Notes under the pieces: generated by a model
The model's database searches: none
The model's input: only the letters and a program-made list of their open reading frames with translations
Told to the model about the DNA's origin: nothing
Assembly: GCF_021648855.1 (NCBI RefSeq)
Contig: NZ_JAKJHX010000013.1
Span: 57,798 to 63,648 of the forward strand
Length of the DNA: 5,851 nucleotides
Reading direction: 5' to 3'
DNA from: Tychonema litorale BBK16
GTDB lineage: Bacteria; Cyanobacteriota; Cyanobacteriia; Cyanobacteriales; Microcoleaceae
Shown here: positions 1-5,798 of the stretch, one piece after another
Numbering within the stretch: position 1 is the stretch's first letter
How the letters are laid out: each line of letters begins with the position of its first letter
Translations under genes and position numbers: made by a program

Positions 1-90
1 ATTTGGAGTCGGTGTTGGAATTGGAGTTGGAGTTGGATTTGGAGTCGGTGTTGGATTTGGAGTTGGAGTTGGATTTGGAGTCGGTGTTGG
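1..90. repeat. 36-bp tandem repeat encoding the Pro-Thr linker
   Basis: There are two and a half copies of a 36-bp unit: 1-36, 37-72 and a half copy at 73-90. The two full units differ at one base (position 20 a, position 56 t), which changes Asn to Ile in the product. Each unit is itself built of degenerate TTGGAG/TTGGAT hexamers. On the minus strand it encodes a 12-residue Pro-Thr-Pro-Asn repeat between folded domains. The array probably continues beyond the left edge, and copy number could vary by recombination without breaking the frame. Confidence 0.9.
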
Positions 91-1410
91 CGGAACTACT
101 TCAGGAGTTTTTACTGTAAACTCTTTAGTCACCGCAATGCTAGAAGCGCCTGTTTTATCGTAGCCGATCGCAGTTAATTGATAATCACCAATTCCTAGAC
201 TATTCAGCGAGTAGTCAAAACTGGCAAACCCACCACTATCCGCTGTAAAATTCACAGCATCATTGCTGAGCTTTTGCCAACTCTTCTCGTCTTTCTTGAG
301 CCAAAAAGTTACTTGCTTAAGGTCACTAACTCCTTCCGCATCATATACTTTAGCACCAGTCAAACTAACTGTATCCTGGGGATTATAAATTTCCTTGACA
401 TTAAACTGTAAGGAAGTAGGTGCTGTATTTTTAGGTACTATGTTAACTTGATCGTTAATGTACTTTACTACATTTGGTAATTTCGGTCGCCAATCAAATT
501 TAGGCTCAATTACCTGATCGAGTGATATCGCCTTTCCTGTCGCATTCGTGATTTGAAAAATAGTGTCATTATAATCGCGATCGGTCCCTAAATCCACCCG
601 CAAATCTTCCATGACAAACACATTGCCCTTCCCATTCACATCGGCTATTTGACCTACATGAAAAGCCTCAGATGGATTAGCCTTAGCTAGTGAAAACAAA
701 GGACGCTTGGCACTACCGATACCGGGATTGTCAAACACTTCTTGTACCGTCCCATTCGGGACCAGCATCAGCCCAAATTTATCCCCAGGCCTCATAGTAA
801 AGAATTGAAGACCTTTATATTCTCCCGAATTCTGATTAGCTTCCCAGGGTAAAACCTCATTGAACTTAGCTGCTTGATTCAAGTCAGAAATTACTACATG
901 ACCAAAATAGGAATTGCTGATAATTCGGCGGCTAGTTTCCTTGATAAATTCCACAGAATCGGGATTAAATGCTCCAAGCCCCTCCAAACTGAACATCCCA
1001 ACTTCACCTTGGAATGTCCCACCATCCAGCAGGAAATCAAAACCTACTTCCCCTTTCTGATGAACATCAAAAAAACCTGATTCAAAAGGTATGCCAGTCA
1101 GAGAATCAATGGTTAGCTTATAATTTGTATCGCTACCTGCTTGCTGAACTTCCAAGGAATAGTTACCTATTCCTAAATTACTAAAATTAATGACTTGAGG
1201 CGCTAGTGGATCCAGTTGTGTTATGGATAAAAGCTTGTCATTACTATCTTTGAGTAGCCAGTTGATAGGAGCGCTTAAACCGGAAAATGATATGTTCAGA
1301 TTGCTCTGTTCAGTAATCTTGAATTTATAGGTATCGTCGGGGGCTGTAAAGTTAACCGAGTCTTTGTGGCTGTATGTATTTTTAAAATTACTGATATCTA
1401 AAATCGACAT
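1..1410 (-). CDS. DUF4114 domain protein with PPC-like and Ig-like domains and Pro-Thr linker (3' end beyond window)
   Basis: This reading frame is open for 470 codons from the ATG at 1410 to the window edge, so the C-terminus is missing. Residues 17-101 resemble a pre-peptidase C-terminal (PPC) beta-sandwich: FTAPDDTYKF near 21, SNLNISFSGL near 36, a GNYSLEV strand near 82 and a final TNYKLTI. Residues about 195-290 match the DUF4114 pattern, with RPLFSLA near 236, HVGQIADVNG near 251 and the acidic motif VFVMEDLRVDLGTDRDYNDT near 264, a plausible calcium-binding segment. Residues 334-434 look like an Ig/cadherin-like domain. A (PTPN/PTPTP) linker begins near 440 and runs off the edge. There is no N-terminal signal peptide. 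In this family that often means type I secretion through a C-terminal signal, but that end is not visible here. A surface or extracellular role is inferred. The start is supported by AGGGGA upstream. Transcription diverges from the membrane protein gene at 2123. Confidence 0.85.
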   Translation of the reverse strand, partial: MSILDISNFKNTYSHKDSVNFTAPDDTYKFKITEQSNLNISFSGLSAPINWLLKDSNDKLLSITQLDPLAPQVINFSNLGIGNYSLEVQQAGSDTNYKLTIDSLTGIPFESGFFDVHQKGEVGFDFLLDGGTFQGEVGMFSLEGLGAFNPDSVEFIKETSRRIISNSYFGHVVISDLNQAAKFNEVLPWEANQNSGEYKGLQFFTMRPGDKFGLMLVPNGTVQEVFDNPGIGSAKRPLFSLAKANPSEAFHVGQIADVNGKGNVFVMEDLRVDLGTDRDYNDTIFQITNATGKAISLDQVIEPKFDWRPKLPNVVKYINDQVNIVPKNTAPTSLQFNVKEIYNPQDTVSLTGAKVYDAEGVSDLKQVTFWLKKDEKSWQKLSNDAVNFTADSGGFASFDYSLNSLGIGDYQLTAIGYDKTGASSIAVTKEFTVKTPEVVPPTPTPNPTPTPNPTPTPNPTPTPIPTPTPN

Positions 1411-1419
1411 TGCTTCTAT

Positions 1420-1425
1420 TCCCCT
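1420..1425 (-). promoter_or_regulatory. Ribosome binding site of the DUF4114 gene
   Basis: On the minus strand AGGGGA lies 9 nt before the ATG at 1410. It is a purine-rich Shine-Dalgarno-like match and supports that start. Confidence 0.6.
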
Positions 1426-1535
1426 GATGAGTTGACAACACAGAAAAAAACGCCCCAAATTTGGTCGTTAGCAAAATGCGAATAATTTAAAATGCCGATG
1501 TGTTGCCGAAACTCGCCAAGCAGTTTTACGGGAAA

Positions 1536-1550
1536 ATAAGTTATACTTAT
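1536..1550. promoter_or_regulatory. Perfect 6-bp dyad, operator-like
   Basis: ATAAGT-TAT-ACTTAT is a perfect inverted repeat with a 3-base spacer. It lies 126 bp upstream of the DUF4114 start, inside the divergent region. Its size suits a small dimeric regulator, but AT-rich dyads arise easily by chance and no regulator is encoded nearby. Confidence 0.25.
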
Positions 1551-1700
1551 AAGTCCGTGATTCTCAGCTTAGTATTCGACTTGCTTTTACAGCAATTCAA
1601 TTCGTTTGCAGATGCCCCTAACCCTGAAATTGAAAGTCAGAATTGATATTTGAATATGGTGTACTTGATTTTTCGTTGAAGTTTTTCCTATACCGTTAGA

Positions 1701-1729
1701 ATTATACATAAATTTTAGAGTTCTGTTAC
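1701..1729 (-). promoter_or_regulatory. Possible sigma70-type promoter for the DUF4114 gene
   Basis: On the minus strand a perfect TATAAT (1701-1706) is preceded, after a 17-base spacer, by GTAACA (1724-1729), a 4/6 match to TTGACA. Transcription would start near 1694 and give a leader of about 280 nt. The region is AT-rich, so the match could be by chance. Confidence 0.3.
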
Positions 1730-1813
1730 ATTTTCTGACAAATATTTTTCTTTCTACCTACTGCGACTAGCGAAGCTAACATCACGGGATGAGAAGTAAG
1801 TTAGAGTAAAACG

Positions 1814-1850
1814 AAGCAAGAAGCAGAAATAAGCAGAAATAAGCAATAAA
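1814..1850. repeat. Short 10-bp tandem repeat
   Basis: The unit AAGCAGAAAT occurs twice (1821-1830 and 1831-1840). It is flanked by a degenerate copy, AAGCAATAAA (1841-1850), and a partial GAAGCAAG before it. It is small, noncoding and of unknown role. Confidence 0.5.
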
Positions 1851-1924
1851 ATAAATGCTTGATGTCTTCCAAAAAAGACCCAATACTTCGAGTAAGTGGC
1901 GGTAGGTGCGTGGGAAGTCTAACC

Positions 1925-2064
1925 ATACCCTATGCCCAATTCCCCATACCCAATTCCCGATGCCCAATTCCCCATACCCAATTTCCCATACCCAATTCCC
2001 CATCCCCAATTCCCAATTCCCCCTTCCCCATGCCCGATGCCCAATTCCCCATTCCCCATTCCCC
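1925..2064 (+). repeat. Array of 20 in-phase degenerate heptamers (consensus ATNCCCM)
   Basis: The 140 bases divide exactly into 20 heptamers with no indel. The commonest units are ATTCCCC, ATACCCA, ATGCCCA and ATTCCCG, and in the first half ATRCCCA often alternates with ATTCCCC to give a 14-bp superperiod. This matches the short tandemly repeated (STRR-type) heptamers known from cyanobacteria. The array ends 58 bp before the start codon of the membrane protein. It lacks stop codons in several frames, which creates spurious Pro/Asn-rich or Gly/Trp-rich open frames with no biological meaning. Confidence 0.92.
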
Positions 2065-2085
2065 GAAACACTTAACAGGTTAAAA

Positions 2086-2091
2086 TATACT
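2086..2091 (+). promoter_or_regulatory. Possible -10 element for the membrane protein gene
   Basis: TATACT lies between the end of the heptamer array and the start codon at 2123. No convincing -35 is present at the expected distance, where the sequence is the last heptamer and the bases just after it. If the element is real, the array ends at the upstream edge of the promoter. Confidence 0.25.
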
Positions 2092-2122
2092 GACATCTCG
2101 TTAACAATGGCATATCAAAAAA

Positions 2123-2539
2123 ATGACTCGTCCTCAAAGTGTTAATATTCTCGCAATTTTACAGCTAATCAGTGCTGTATTTAGTCTGCTAGATGGCTTA
2201 TTTATCTTATTTTTTGCCGGAATTTTTGGTGGTATCGGCGCTGTGGTTGGTGGCGCAAAAGTTGGCACTGTAATCGGCGGTTTTATTGCAATCTTTGCTG
2301 TAATTAGTCTGATTTTAGGAGTTATTTCTTTGGTTTTAACTTGGGGTTTATTTCAACTAAAAAGTTGGGCTTGGACAGGAACATTAGTTGTCCATGTCAT
2401 TGCTACCCTTGCACAGTTGGCGAAAATGTTTGGTAGTGGGGGTACTGCGGTCAACTTTTTGACTCTGGGTTTTGCGATCGCAACTATTTACTATTTATTG
2501 CGATCGGAAGTTAAACAGGCATTTGCGATCGCGCCATAA
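2123..2539 (+). CDS. Small four-helix membrane protein of unknown function
   Basis: The 138-residue product is mostly hydrophobic, with four likely membrane helices at about 8-38, 46-76, 84-102 and 108-126. The N-terminus MTRPQSVNILAILQ and the pattern 'LFQLKSWAWTGTLVVH' near 76-91 are like small cyanobacterial inner-membrane proteins of the DUF2127/DUF7144 kind, but I cannot assign a family with confidence. The Gly/Ala-rich segment GGIGAVVGGAKVGTVIGG near 36-53 links helices 1 and 2. The protein ends in a short polar tail. No strong Shine-Dalgarno lies before the ATG, as is common in cyanobacteria. An ATG at 2107 is in another frame and reads only 12 codons. The next gene begins 79 bp downstream on the same strand, so co-transcription is possible. 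The role is unknown and the plasma membrane location is inferred. Confidence 0.8.
   Translation: MTRPQSVNILAILQLISAVFSLLDGLFILFFAGIFGGIGAVVGGAKVGTVIGGFIAIFAVISLILGVISLVLTWGLFQLKSWAWTGTLVVHVIATLAQLAKMFGSGGTAVNFLTLGFAIATIYYLLRSEVKQAFAIAP
2474..2481. repeat. HIP1 octamer GCGATCGC
   Basis: A highly iterated palindrome of cyanobacterial genomes, here inside the membrane protein gene. Confidence 0.85.
2525..2532. repeat. HIP1 octamer GCGATCGC
   Basis: This copy lies in the last codons of the membrane protein and encodes the Ala-Ile-Ala of its C-terminal tail. Confidence 0.85.
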
Positions 2540-2618
2540 CCACCTTATTCCATTATTCCCTTTCCACTTGTCCCCAATTGACCGATAATCAAAGGCTATC
2601 CAATATCAACAAAGTCCC

Positions 2619-3635
2619 ATGAGTACACAAAAAGCTACAGATTTAATTAACCAACCAATTCGAGTAGGCGTCTTGGGTTATGGCGGACTCGGCCAAGCAG
2701 CAGCCCGTTTACTCGCTCCCAAACGGGAAATGCTCTGGGTAGCCGCCGCAGATCAAAAAGGTTACGCCTATGCTACTGAAGGCTTAAATTCCAAAAATTG
2801 CGAAGCTATTTATAAATCCCAAGGTTCATTAGGTTATTTGGAAACAGCGGGAATTTTGTGCGATCGCAGTATTCAAGAACTTATCCAAACAGCCCAAGGA
2901 GTAGACGGCTATTTCCTAGCATTACCAAATCTTCCCAACACATTCATGGCATCGGTAGCCAAACAATTTATCGAATCTGGTTGGAAAGGAGTATTAGTAG
3001 ATGCCATCAAACGCACCAGCGCCGTCGAACAAATTCTCGCCATGAAAGACGAACTCCAAGCAGCAGGAATTACCTACATGACAGGCTGCGGTGCAACACC
3101 TGGGTTACTAACAGCAGCAGCAGCATTGGCCGCTCAAAGTTACGCAGAAGTTCACAGCGTCAAAATCACCTTTGGAGTCGGAATTGCTAATTGGGAAGCC
3201 TACCGAGCCACCATTCGCGAAGACATCGCACATTTGCCCGGTTATGATGTACCAAAAGCCCAAGCCATGACTGATTCAGAAGTTGAAGCACTTTTGGATA
3301 GCACCAACGGTTTATTGAAATTGGAAAACATGGAACACGCTGATGATATCATGTTGGAATTGGCTGGAATTTGCGATCGCGATCGCGTTACAGTCGGCGG
3401 CATCGTCGATACTCGCAATTCCAAAAAACCTCTCAGCACCAACGTCCAAATTACCGGCCGCACCTTCGAGGGCAAAATCTCCACTCACACCTTTACTTTG
3501 GGTGACGAAACTAGCATGGCAGCCAACGTTTGTGGCCCCGCATTTGGTTATCTGAAAGCAGGTGTAATGCTGCAAAGAAAAGGTATTTCCGGCTTATTCA
3601 CCGCCGCTGAAATCATGCCTCAATTTGTTAGGTAA
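2619..3635 (+). CDS. Saccharopine dehydrogenase-like NAD(P)-binding oxidoreductase
   Basis: The 338-residue protein opens with a Rossmann fold. [16 protein letters not shown] (about 14-29) carries the glycine-rich dinucleotide loop G20-Y-G-G-L-G25, and VAAAD ending at D45 closes the second strand. A second strand and loop region ([13 protein letters not shown], about 97-109) and [15 protein letters not shown] (about 121-135) complete the cofactor domain. GCGATPGLL (156-164) probably lines the active site. The C-terminal half contains [20 protein letters not shown] and [20 protein letters not shown]. The whole sequence fits a strongly conserved cyanobacterial and chloroplast family annotated 'saccharopine dehydrogenase-like oxidoreductase'. 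That name is by homology, and the substrate is not known to me. No signal peptide or membrane helix is seen, so it is cytosolic. The start ATG has no clear Shine-Dalgarno. Length and C-terminus look complete. Confidence 0.88.
   Translation: MSTQKATDLINQPIRVGVLGYGGLGQAAARLLAPKREMLWVAAADQKGYAYATEGLNSKNCEAIYKSQGSLGYLETAGILCDRSIQELIQTAQGVDGYFLALPNLPNTFMASVAKQFIESGWKGVLVDAIKRTSAVEQILAMKDELQAAGITYMTGCGATPGLLTAAAALAAQSYAEVHSVKITFGVGIANWEAYRATIREDIAHLPGYDVPKAQAMTDSEVEALLDSTNGLLKLENMEHADDIMLELAGICDRDRVTVGGIVDTRNSKKPLSTNVQITGRTFEGKISTHTFTLGDETSMAANVCGPAFGYLKAGVMLQRKGISGLFTAAEIMPQFVR
2860..2867. repeat. HIP1 octamer GCGATCGC
   Basis: It lies inside the oxidoreductase gene and encodes part of Cys-Asp-Arg near residues 81-83. 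Confidence 0.85.
3373..3386. repeat. Two overlapping HIP1 octamers
   Basis: GCGATCGCGATCGC contains two HIP1 sites sharing two bases (3373-3380 and 3379-3386). In the oxidoreductase frame it encodes Cys-Asp-Arg-Asp-Arg near residues 252-256. Confidence 0.85.
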
Positions 3636-3678
3636 GCTAAATCTGAGATATTGCACCATTCTCAATTAGCTTTTTATG

Positions 3679-3741
3679 AACGGGCAAGATGCCCGTTCCA
3701 CAAAAGAATTTATTTGTTGTGGAACAGGCATCTTGCCTGTT
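3679..3741. repeat. Double-hairpin palindromic dispersed repeat (REP/MITE-like)
   Basis: Two 25-bp arms, 3679-3703 and 3717-3741, are inverted copies of each other with only two differences and a 13-base centre. Each arm is itself a hairpin: AACGGGC-AAGAT-GCCCGTT on the left and AACAGGC-ATCTT-GCCTGTT on the right. The two differences are complementary (G:C on the left, A:T on the right), so both 7-bp stems are intact. Flanking bases 3658-3665 and 3743-3750 form a further 8-bp inverted repeat. The motif resembles the dispersed repeats that give 'RQDACST' and 'GTGILPV' peptides in cyanobacterial annotations. It lies between convergent genes, a usual place for REP elements, and abuts the Uma2 remnant. 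No transposase is present, so any movement would be in trans. Confidence 0.88.
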
Positions 3742-3745
3742 TTTG
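3723..3745 (+). terminator. Possible rho-independent terminator after the oxidoreductase gene
   Basis: The right-hand hairpin of the repeat (stem 3723-3729 with 3735-3741) runs directly into a run of five T (3740-3744) on the plus strand. It begins about 90 bp after the oxidoreductase stop codon. The repeat could thus double as a terminator for the plus-strand transcript. The minus-strand side has no matching T-run. Confidence 0.45.
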
Positions 3746-3750
3746 AGAAT

Positions 3751-3873
3751 TGTGAGAATTATGCTTTGAGGATGCTCCTGAAAATTTTTCACGAAAGTAC
3801 CGTCAGACTCAGGAAGTTGTGTACGATCTGGAAATGCGGGGGGCAGATCTAAGTCAATTAATGTTTCCGACAT
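3751..3873 (-). pseudogene. N-terminal remnant of a Uma2-family (putative endonuclease) gene
   Basis: From an ATG at 3873 the minus strand reads 41 codons, beginning MSETLIDLDLPPAFPD and continuing with RTQLPESDGTFVKNFQEHPQ and SIILT. This strongly resembles the start of cyanobacterial Uma2-family proteins (DUF820, PD-(D/E)XK-like fold), which often share an LP-SDG-FVKNFQEHPQS-LLT N-terminus. Family members are usually about 180-250 residues long. Here the similarity stops where the palindromic repeat begins, and the frame then reads through the repeat as ILKNRQDACSTTNKFF and on to a stop near 3637. The catalytic core is absent and is not found on the other side of the repeat, so this is a broken gene. 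It starts 70 bp after the stop of the 204-residue gene. The family call is from memory of the motif and would be settled by a protein search. Confidence 0.65.
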
Positions 3874-3942
3874 AATTTTAGTGCGATCGGAGCTGTTGCT
3901 AATTATTTTATCAAATAGTTGAAGGAAGAACAAAGATTAACC

Positions 3943-4557
3943 CTACAATTCATAACTCTCCTCACCAATACTTCCCACTTCCCCGCCACCCAGAAACTCT
4001 TCCTCCTCTACTTCCTCAATTCCAGAGTCGAAACTTTCCACTACAAACGGCAAACCAGCCCCCATCAAGCCCCGCTGAATCAGTTCCGGCGTTTCATCAA
4101 ACAACACAAACAAAGGATGAACAGCCTCAGCTTCATCGCTAAAAATATGCCTGTAACGATGCGGCATCACCCACTCATAATCCTTATCCAGCCAAACCTG
4201 AGACTGCCGCCAGCGACCGAGTAACTCAGAAAACTCCTCATCGGGGCGATGAATGAAAATCAAAATTTCTACCCCAATTTTAACTTTCCATTCAGGATCG
4301 CACATCAAAATCGCCAAATCGCAGGGCAAAGAAACCGCCTGTCCAGGTGATATACTGGTGCCACCGATTCCCGCATAGGAGACTCCATCTCGCAGCCGTG
4401 CGATCGGCAAAGGAATTGCGATTAAACTATCATCAATGCGACGGATACTCGGAATCATTTCCATGTAAAGCCGATATTTTTTCAGCAGTTCAAGGGCGTT
4501 AGAAGATTCGCTATATTGTGCTAACAAAGCTTCGTAATGTGATTTTTTAATGGACAT
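3943..4557 (-). CDS. Hypothetical protein with acidic C-terminal tail
   Basis: The 204-residue product is not one I recognise. Residues 1-30 (SHYEALLAQYSESSNALELLKKYRLY) look helical and charged. Residues about 36-170 look like a mixed alpha/beta domain with GVSYAGIGGTSISPGQ near 58 and the hydrophobic strands SLPCDLAILM and VEILIFIH. Trp/Arg-rich stretches follow (GRWRQSQVWLDKDYEWVMPH near 114-133). The last 27 residues are strongly acidic (FDSGIEEVEEEEFLGGGEVG), suggesting a flexible binding tail. There is no signal peptide or membrane helix, so it is probably cytoplasmic. The ATG has no strong Shine-Dalgarno. The gene starts 67 bp after the pilC stop on the same strand, with a heptamer array between, so read-through from pilC is possible. 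A link to pili is only an inference from position. Confidence 0.75.
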   Translation of the reverse strand: MSIKKSHYEALLAQYSESSNALELLKKYRLYMEMIPSIRRIDDSLIAIPLPIARLRDGVSYAGIGGTSISPGQAVSLPCDLAILMCDPEWKVKIGVEILIFIHRPDEEFSELLGRWRQSQVWLDKDYEWVMPHRYRHIFSDEAEAVHPLFVLFDETPELIQRGLMGAGLPFVVESFDSGIEEVEEEEFLGGGEVGSIGEESYEL

Positions 4558-4576
4558 TTTAAATTAAGTAATAGGT

Positions 4577-4618
4577 AACAGTCAACAGTCAACAGTCAAC
4601 TGTCAACTGCCAACTGAC
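4577..4618. repeat. Six tandem heptamers of the AACAGTC family
   Basis: The copies are AACAGTC three times, then AACTGTC, AACTGCC and AACTGAC, in exact 7-base phase. A rotation of the unit, CAACAGT, matches one of the short tandemly repeated classes (STRR) known from cyanobacteria. The array fills most of the 67-bp gap between the pilC stop and the next minus-strand start, ending 19 bases upstream of that ATG. Confidence 0.9.
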
Positions 4619-4624
4619 TGTTTT

Positions 4625-5752
4625 TTACAACTTCTGAAACACTGCAAACATCGGCAGATACATAGACAGCAAAATCGAACCTACGATCGCACCAACGACC
4701 ACAATCATCAGCGGCTCTAGCATACTCGTGAGTCCTTTTACAGCCTCTTCCACCTCGGTTTCATAGAAAGCACCAACTTTCATCAGCATCTTGTCAAGTT
4801 CCCCAGTTTCCTCACCAATGGCGATCATTTGAATTGCCAAAGATGGGAAAACTTGCTGTTCTTGCAAAGCAATACTGATCATGCCGCCGTTTTGAATCTC
4901 CTGTCTTGCATATTCGATCGCATTTGAGATCGCCTGATTCCCCGCCACATCTCGCACAATCTCCAAAGAGTTGAGAATCGGCACACCCGATCGCGTCAGC
5001 GACCCAAATATCACACAAAACCGAGCCACCGCCGATTTTTCCAGCAAATCTCCAAAAATTGGCAACTTCATCGCAATCTTATCAATTTGCAGACGACCCA
5101 CTGGTGTTTTGTAGTACATCCCAAAGGCAAAATTTAGCGCTATAATCACCCCAATCACAGTGAACTGTTGAATGGGAGGCCAAGCCGTACAAAATGCACT
5201 AATTGCCAACATAAAGAGCGTAAAAGCCGGCAAATCTGCACCAATATCCTTAAAGATTTTAGCGAAAGTTGGTAGCAGAAATATAGTCATTGCGAAAAAA
5301 ATCACGATCGCGATCGAAAACACGGTCTTCGGATAAGACATAGCCGAGTTAATTTCAGCTTCCGTCTTGTGATTTTTTTCCATCATCACAGCTAGACGAT
5401 CTAGTGTTTCATCTAGCACACCGCCGACTTCTCCCGCCGCGACCATACTGATAAACAGTTGGTCAAAAGCCTCTGGAAACTTAGCCATCGCTTCTGCCAA
5501 GTTTATCCCTTCTTGTACATCAGAATTCATGCTCCTGAGTGCTCGTTTCAACTTGGGATTAGAACACTGGTCATTTAAAACAGAAAGACATCTAACAATG
5601 GGTACTCCTGCATTAAACATAGCAGCAAATTGACGAGCAAAAATTGCTAAATCTTTAATACTAACACTGCTAAAAGTGTACTCTAACTGCTCTTGTATTT
5701 GTTCAAAACCAAAGCTACCTTTAGGTTTTTCTCTGATAACATTAGTGGCCAT
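4625..5752 (-). CDS. pilC: Type IV pilus inner-membrane platform protein PilC
   Basis: The 375-residue protein has the two type II secretion F (T2SF) repeats of PilC/GspF. The first, about 36-162, includes FARQFAAMFNAGVPIV, AAGEVGGVLDETLDRL and AMSYPKTV. The second, about 240-365, includes FGSLTRSGVPILNSLEIV, AIGEETGELDKML and EPLMIVVVGAIVGSILLSMY. Membrane helices lie at about 143-162, 180-213 and 346-369. PilC anchors the pilus machine in the plasma membrane and passes motion from the PilB and PilT ATPases to pilin assembly and disassembly; in cyanobacteria this serves motility and DNA uptake. Family members are usually about 400 residues. This one lacks part of the usual N-terminal segment, but the start is firm: AGAGGT lies 5 bases upstream and an in-frame TAA sits two codons before the ATG. 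pilB and pilT often precede pilC and may lie beyond the right edge. Confidence 0.95.
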   Translation of the reverse strand: MATNVIREKPKGSFGFEQIQEQLEYTFSSVSIKDLAIFARQFAAMFNAGVPIVRCLSVLNDQCSNPKLKRALRSMNSDVQEGINLAEAMAKFPEAFDQLFISMVAAGEVGGVLDETLDRLAVMMEKNHKTEAEINSAMSYPKTVFSIAIVIFFAMTIFLLPTFAKIFKDIGADLPAFTLFMLAISAFCTAWPPIQQFTVIGVIIALNFAFGMYYKTPVGRLQIDKIAMKLPIFGDLLEKSAVARFCVIFGSLTRSGVPILNSLEIVRDVAGNQAISNAIEYARQEIQNGGMISIALQEQQVFPSLAIQMIAIGEETGELDKMLMKVGAFYETEVEEAVKGLTSMLEPLMIVVVGAIVGSILLSMYLPMFAVFQKL

Positions 5753-5757
5753 AAATT

Positions 5758-5763
5758 ACCTCT
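5758..5763 (-). promoter_or_regulatory. Ribosome binding site of pilC
   Basis: On the minus strand AGAGGT is followed by five bases and the ATG at 5752. It is the best Shine-Dalgarno match in the window and fixes the pilC start. Confidence 0.75.
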
Positions 5764-5798
5764 GGGATTTTATTGAAAATTACTAATCAGTAGTTTTT

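Larger units (their letters stand above)
1411..1924. other. Divergent intergenic region without a recognisable gene
   Basis: This stretch of about 510 bases separates the minus-strand DUF4114 gene from the heptamer array ahead of the plus-strand membrane gene. I find no credible coding sequence in it. It is AT-rich around 1630-1750 and contains a possible minus-strand promoter, a short perfect dyad near 1536, a small TAGC-GAA-GCTA hairpin motif near 1767-1777 and a 10-bp repeat near 1814. It should hold the promoters for both divergent transcripts. Confidence 0.7.

Noticed and set aside
1665..1694. Plus-strand promoter-like TTGATT with TATACC 18 bases later
   Set aside because: No plus-strand gene begins for more than 400 bases and the region is AT-rich, so a chance match is likely.
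1925..2064. CRISPR array
   Set aside because: The repeat period is 7 bases with no unique spacers and no cas genes nearby.
1782..2145. Overlapping open frames on both strands, rich in Pro/Asn or Gly/Trp
   Set aside because: They are readings of the heptamer array: the 21-base frame cycle of a 7-base repeat lacking stops produces open frames with no protein-like composition.
2107..2145. Short 12-codon upstream frame overlapping the start of the membrane protein gene
   Set aside because: It has no Shine-Dalgarno or sequence support, and a random ATG in this position is unsurprising. It could be a leader peptide but nothing favours that.
2578..2606. TTGACC as a -35 element for the oxidoreductase gene
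   Set aside because: The bases at the -10 distance (CAATAT) match the consensus poorly.
2858..3575. Several open frames on both strands within the oxidoreductase gene
   Set aside because: They are shadow frames of a well-conserved enzyme gene with no independent start signals or recognisable protein features.
3637..3933. A 98-codon minus-strand frame as an intact gene
   Set aside because: Its middle and end are translation of the palindromic repeat (RQDACST, GTGILPV), and only the part starting at 3873 looks like protein. Treated as a Uma2 remnant instead.
4591..4626. Plus-strand terminator: AACAGTCA pairing with TGACTGTT followed by T residues
   Set aside because: Both flanking genes are on the minus strand, and the pairing is a by-product of the heptamer repeat. 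There is no plus-strand transcript to end here.
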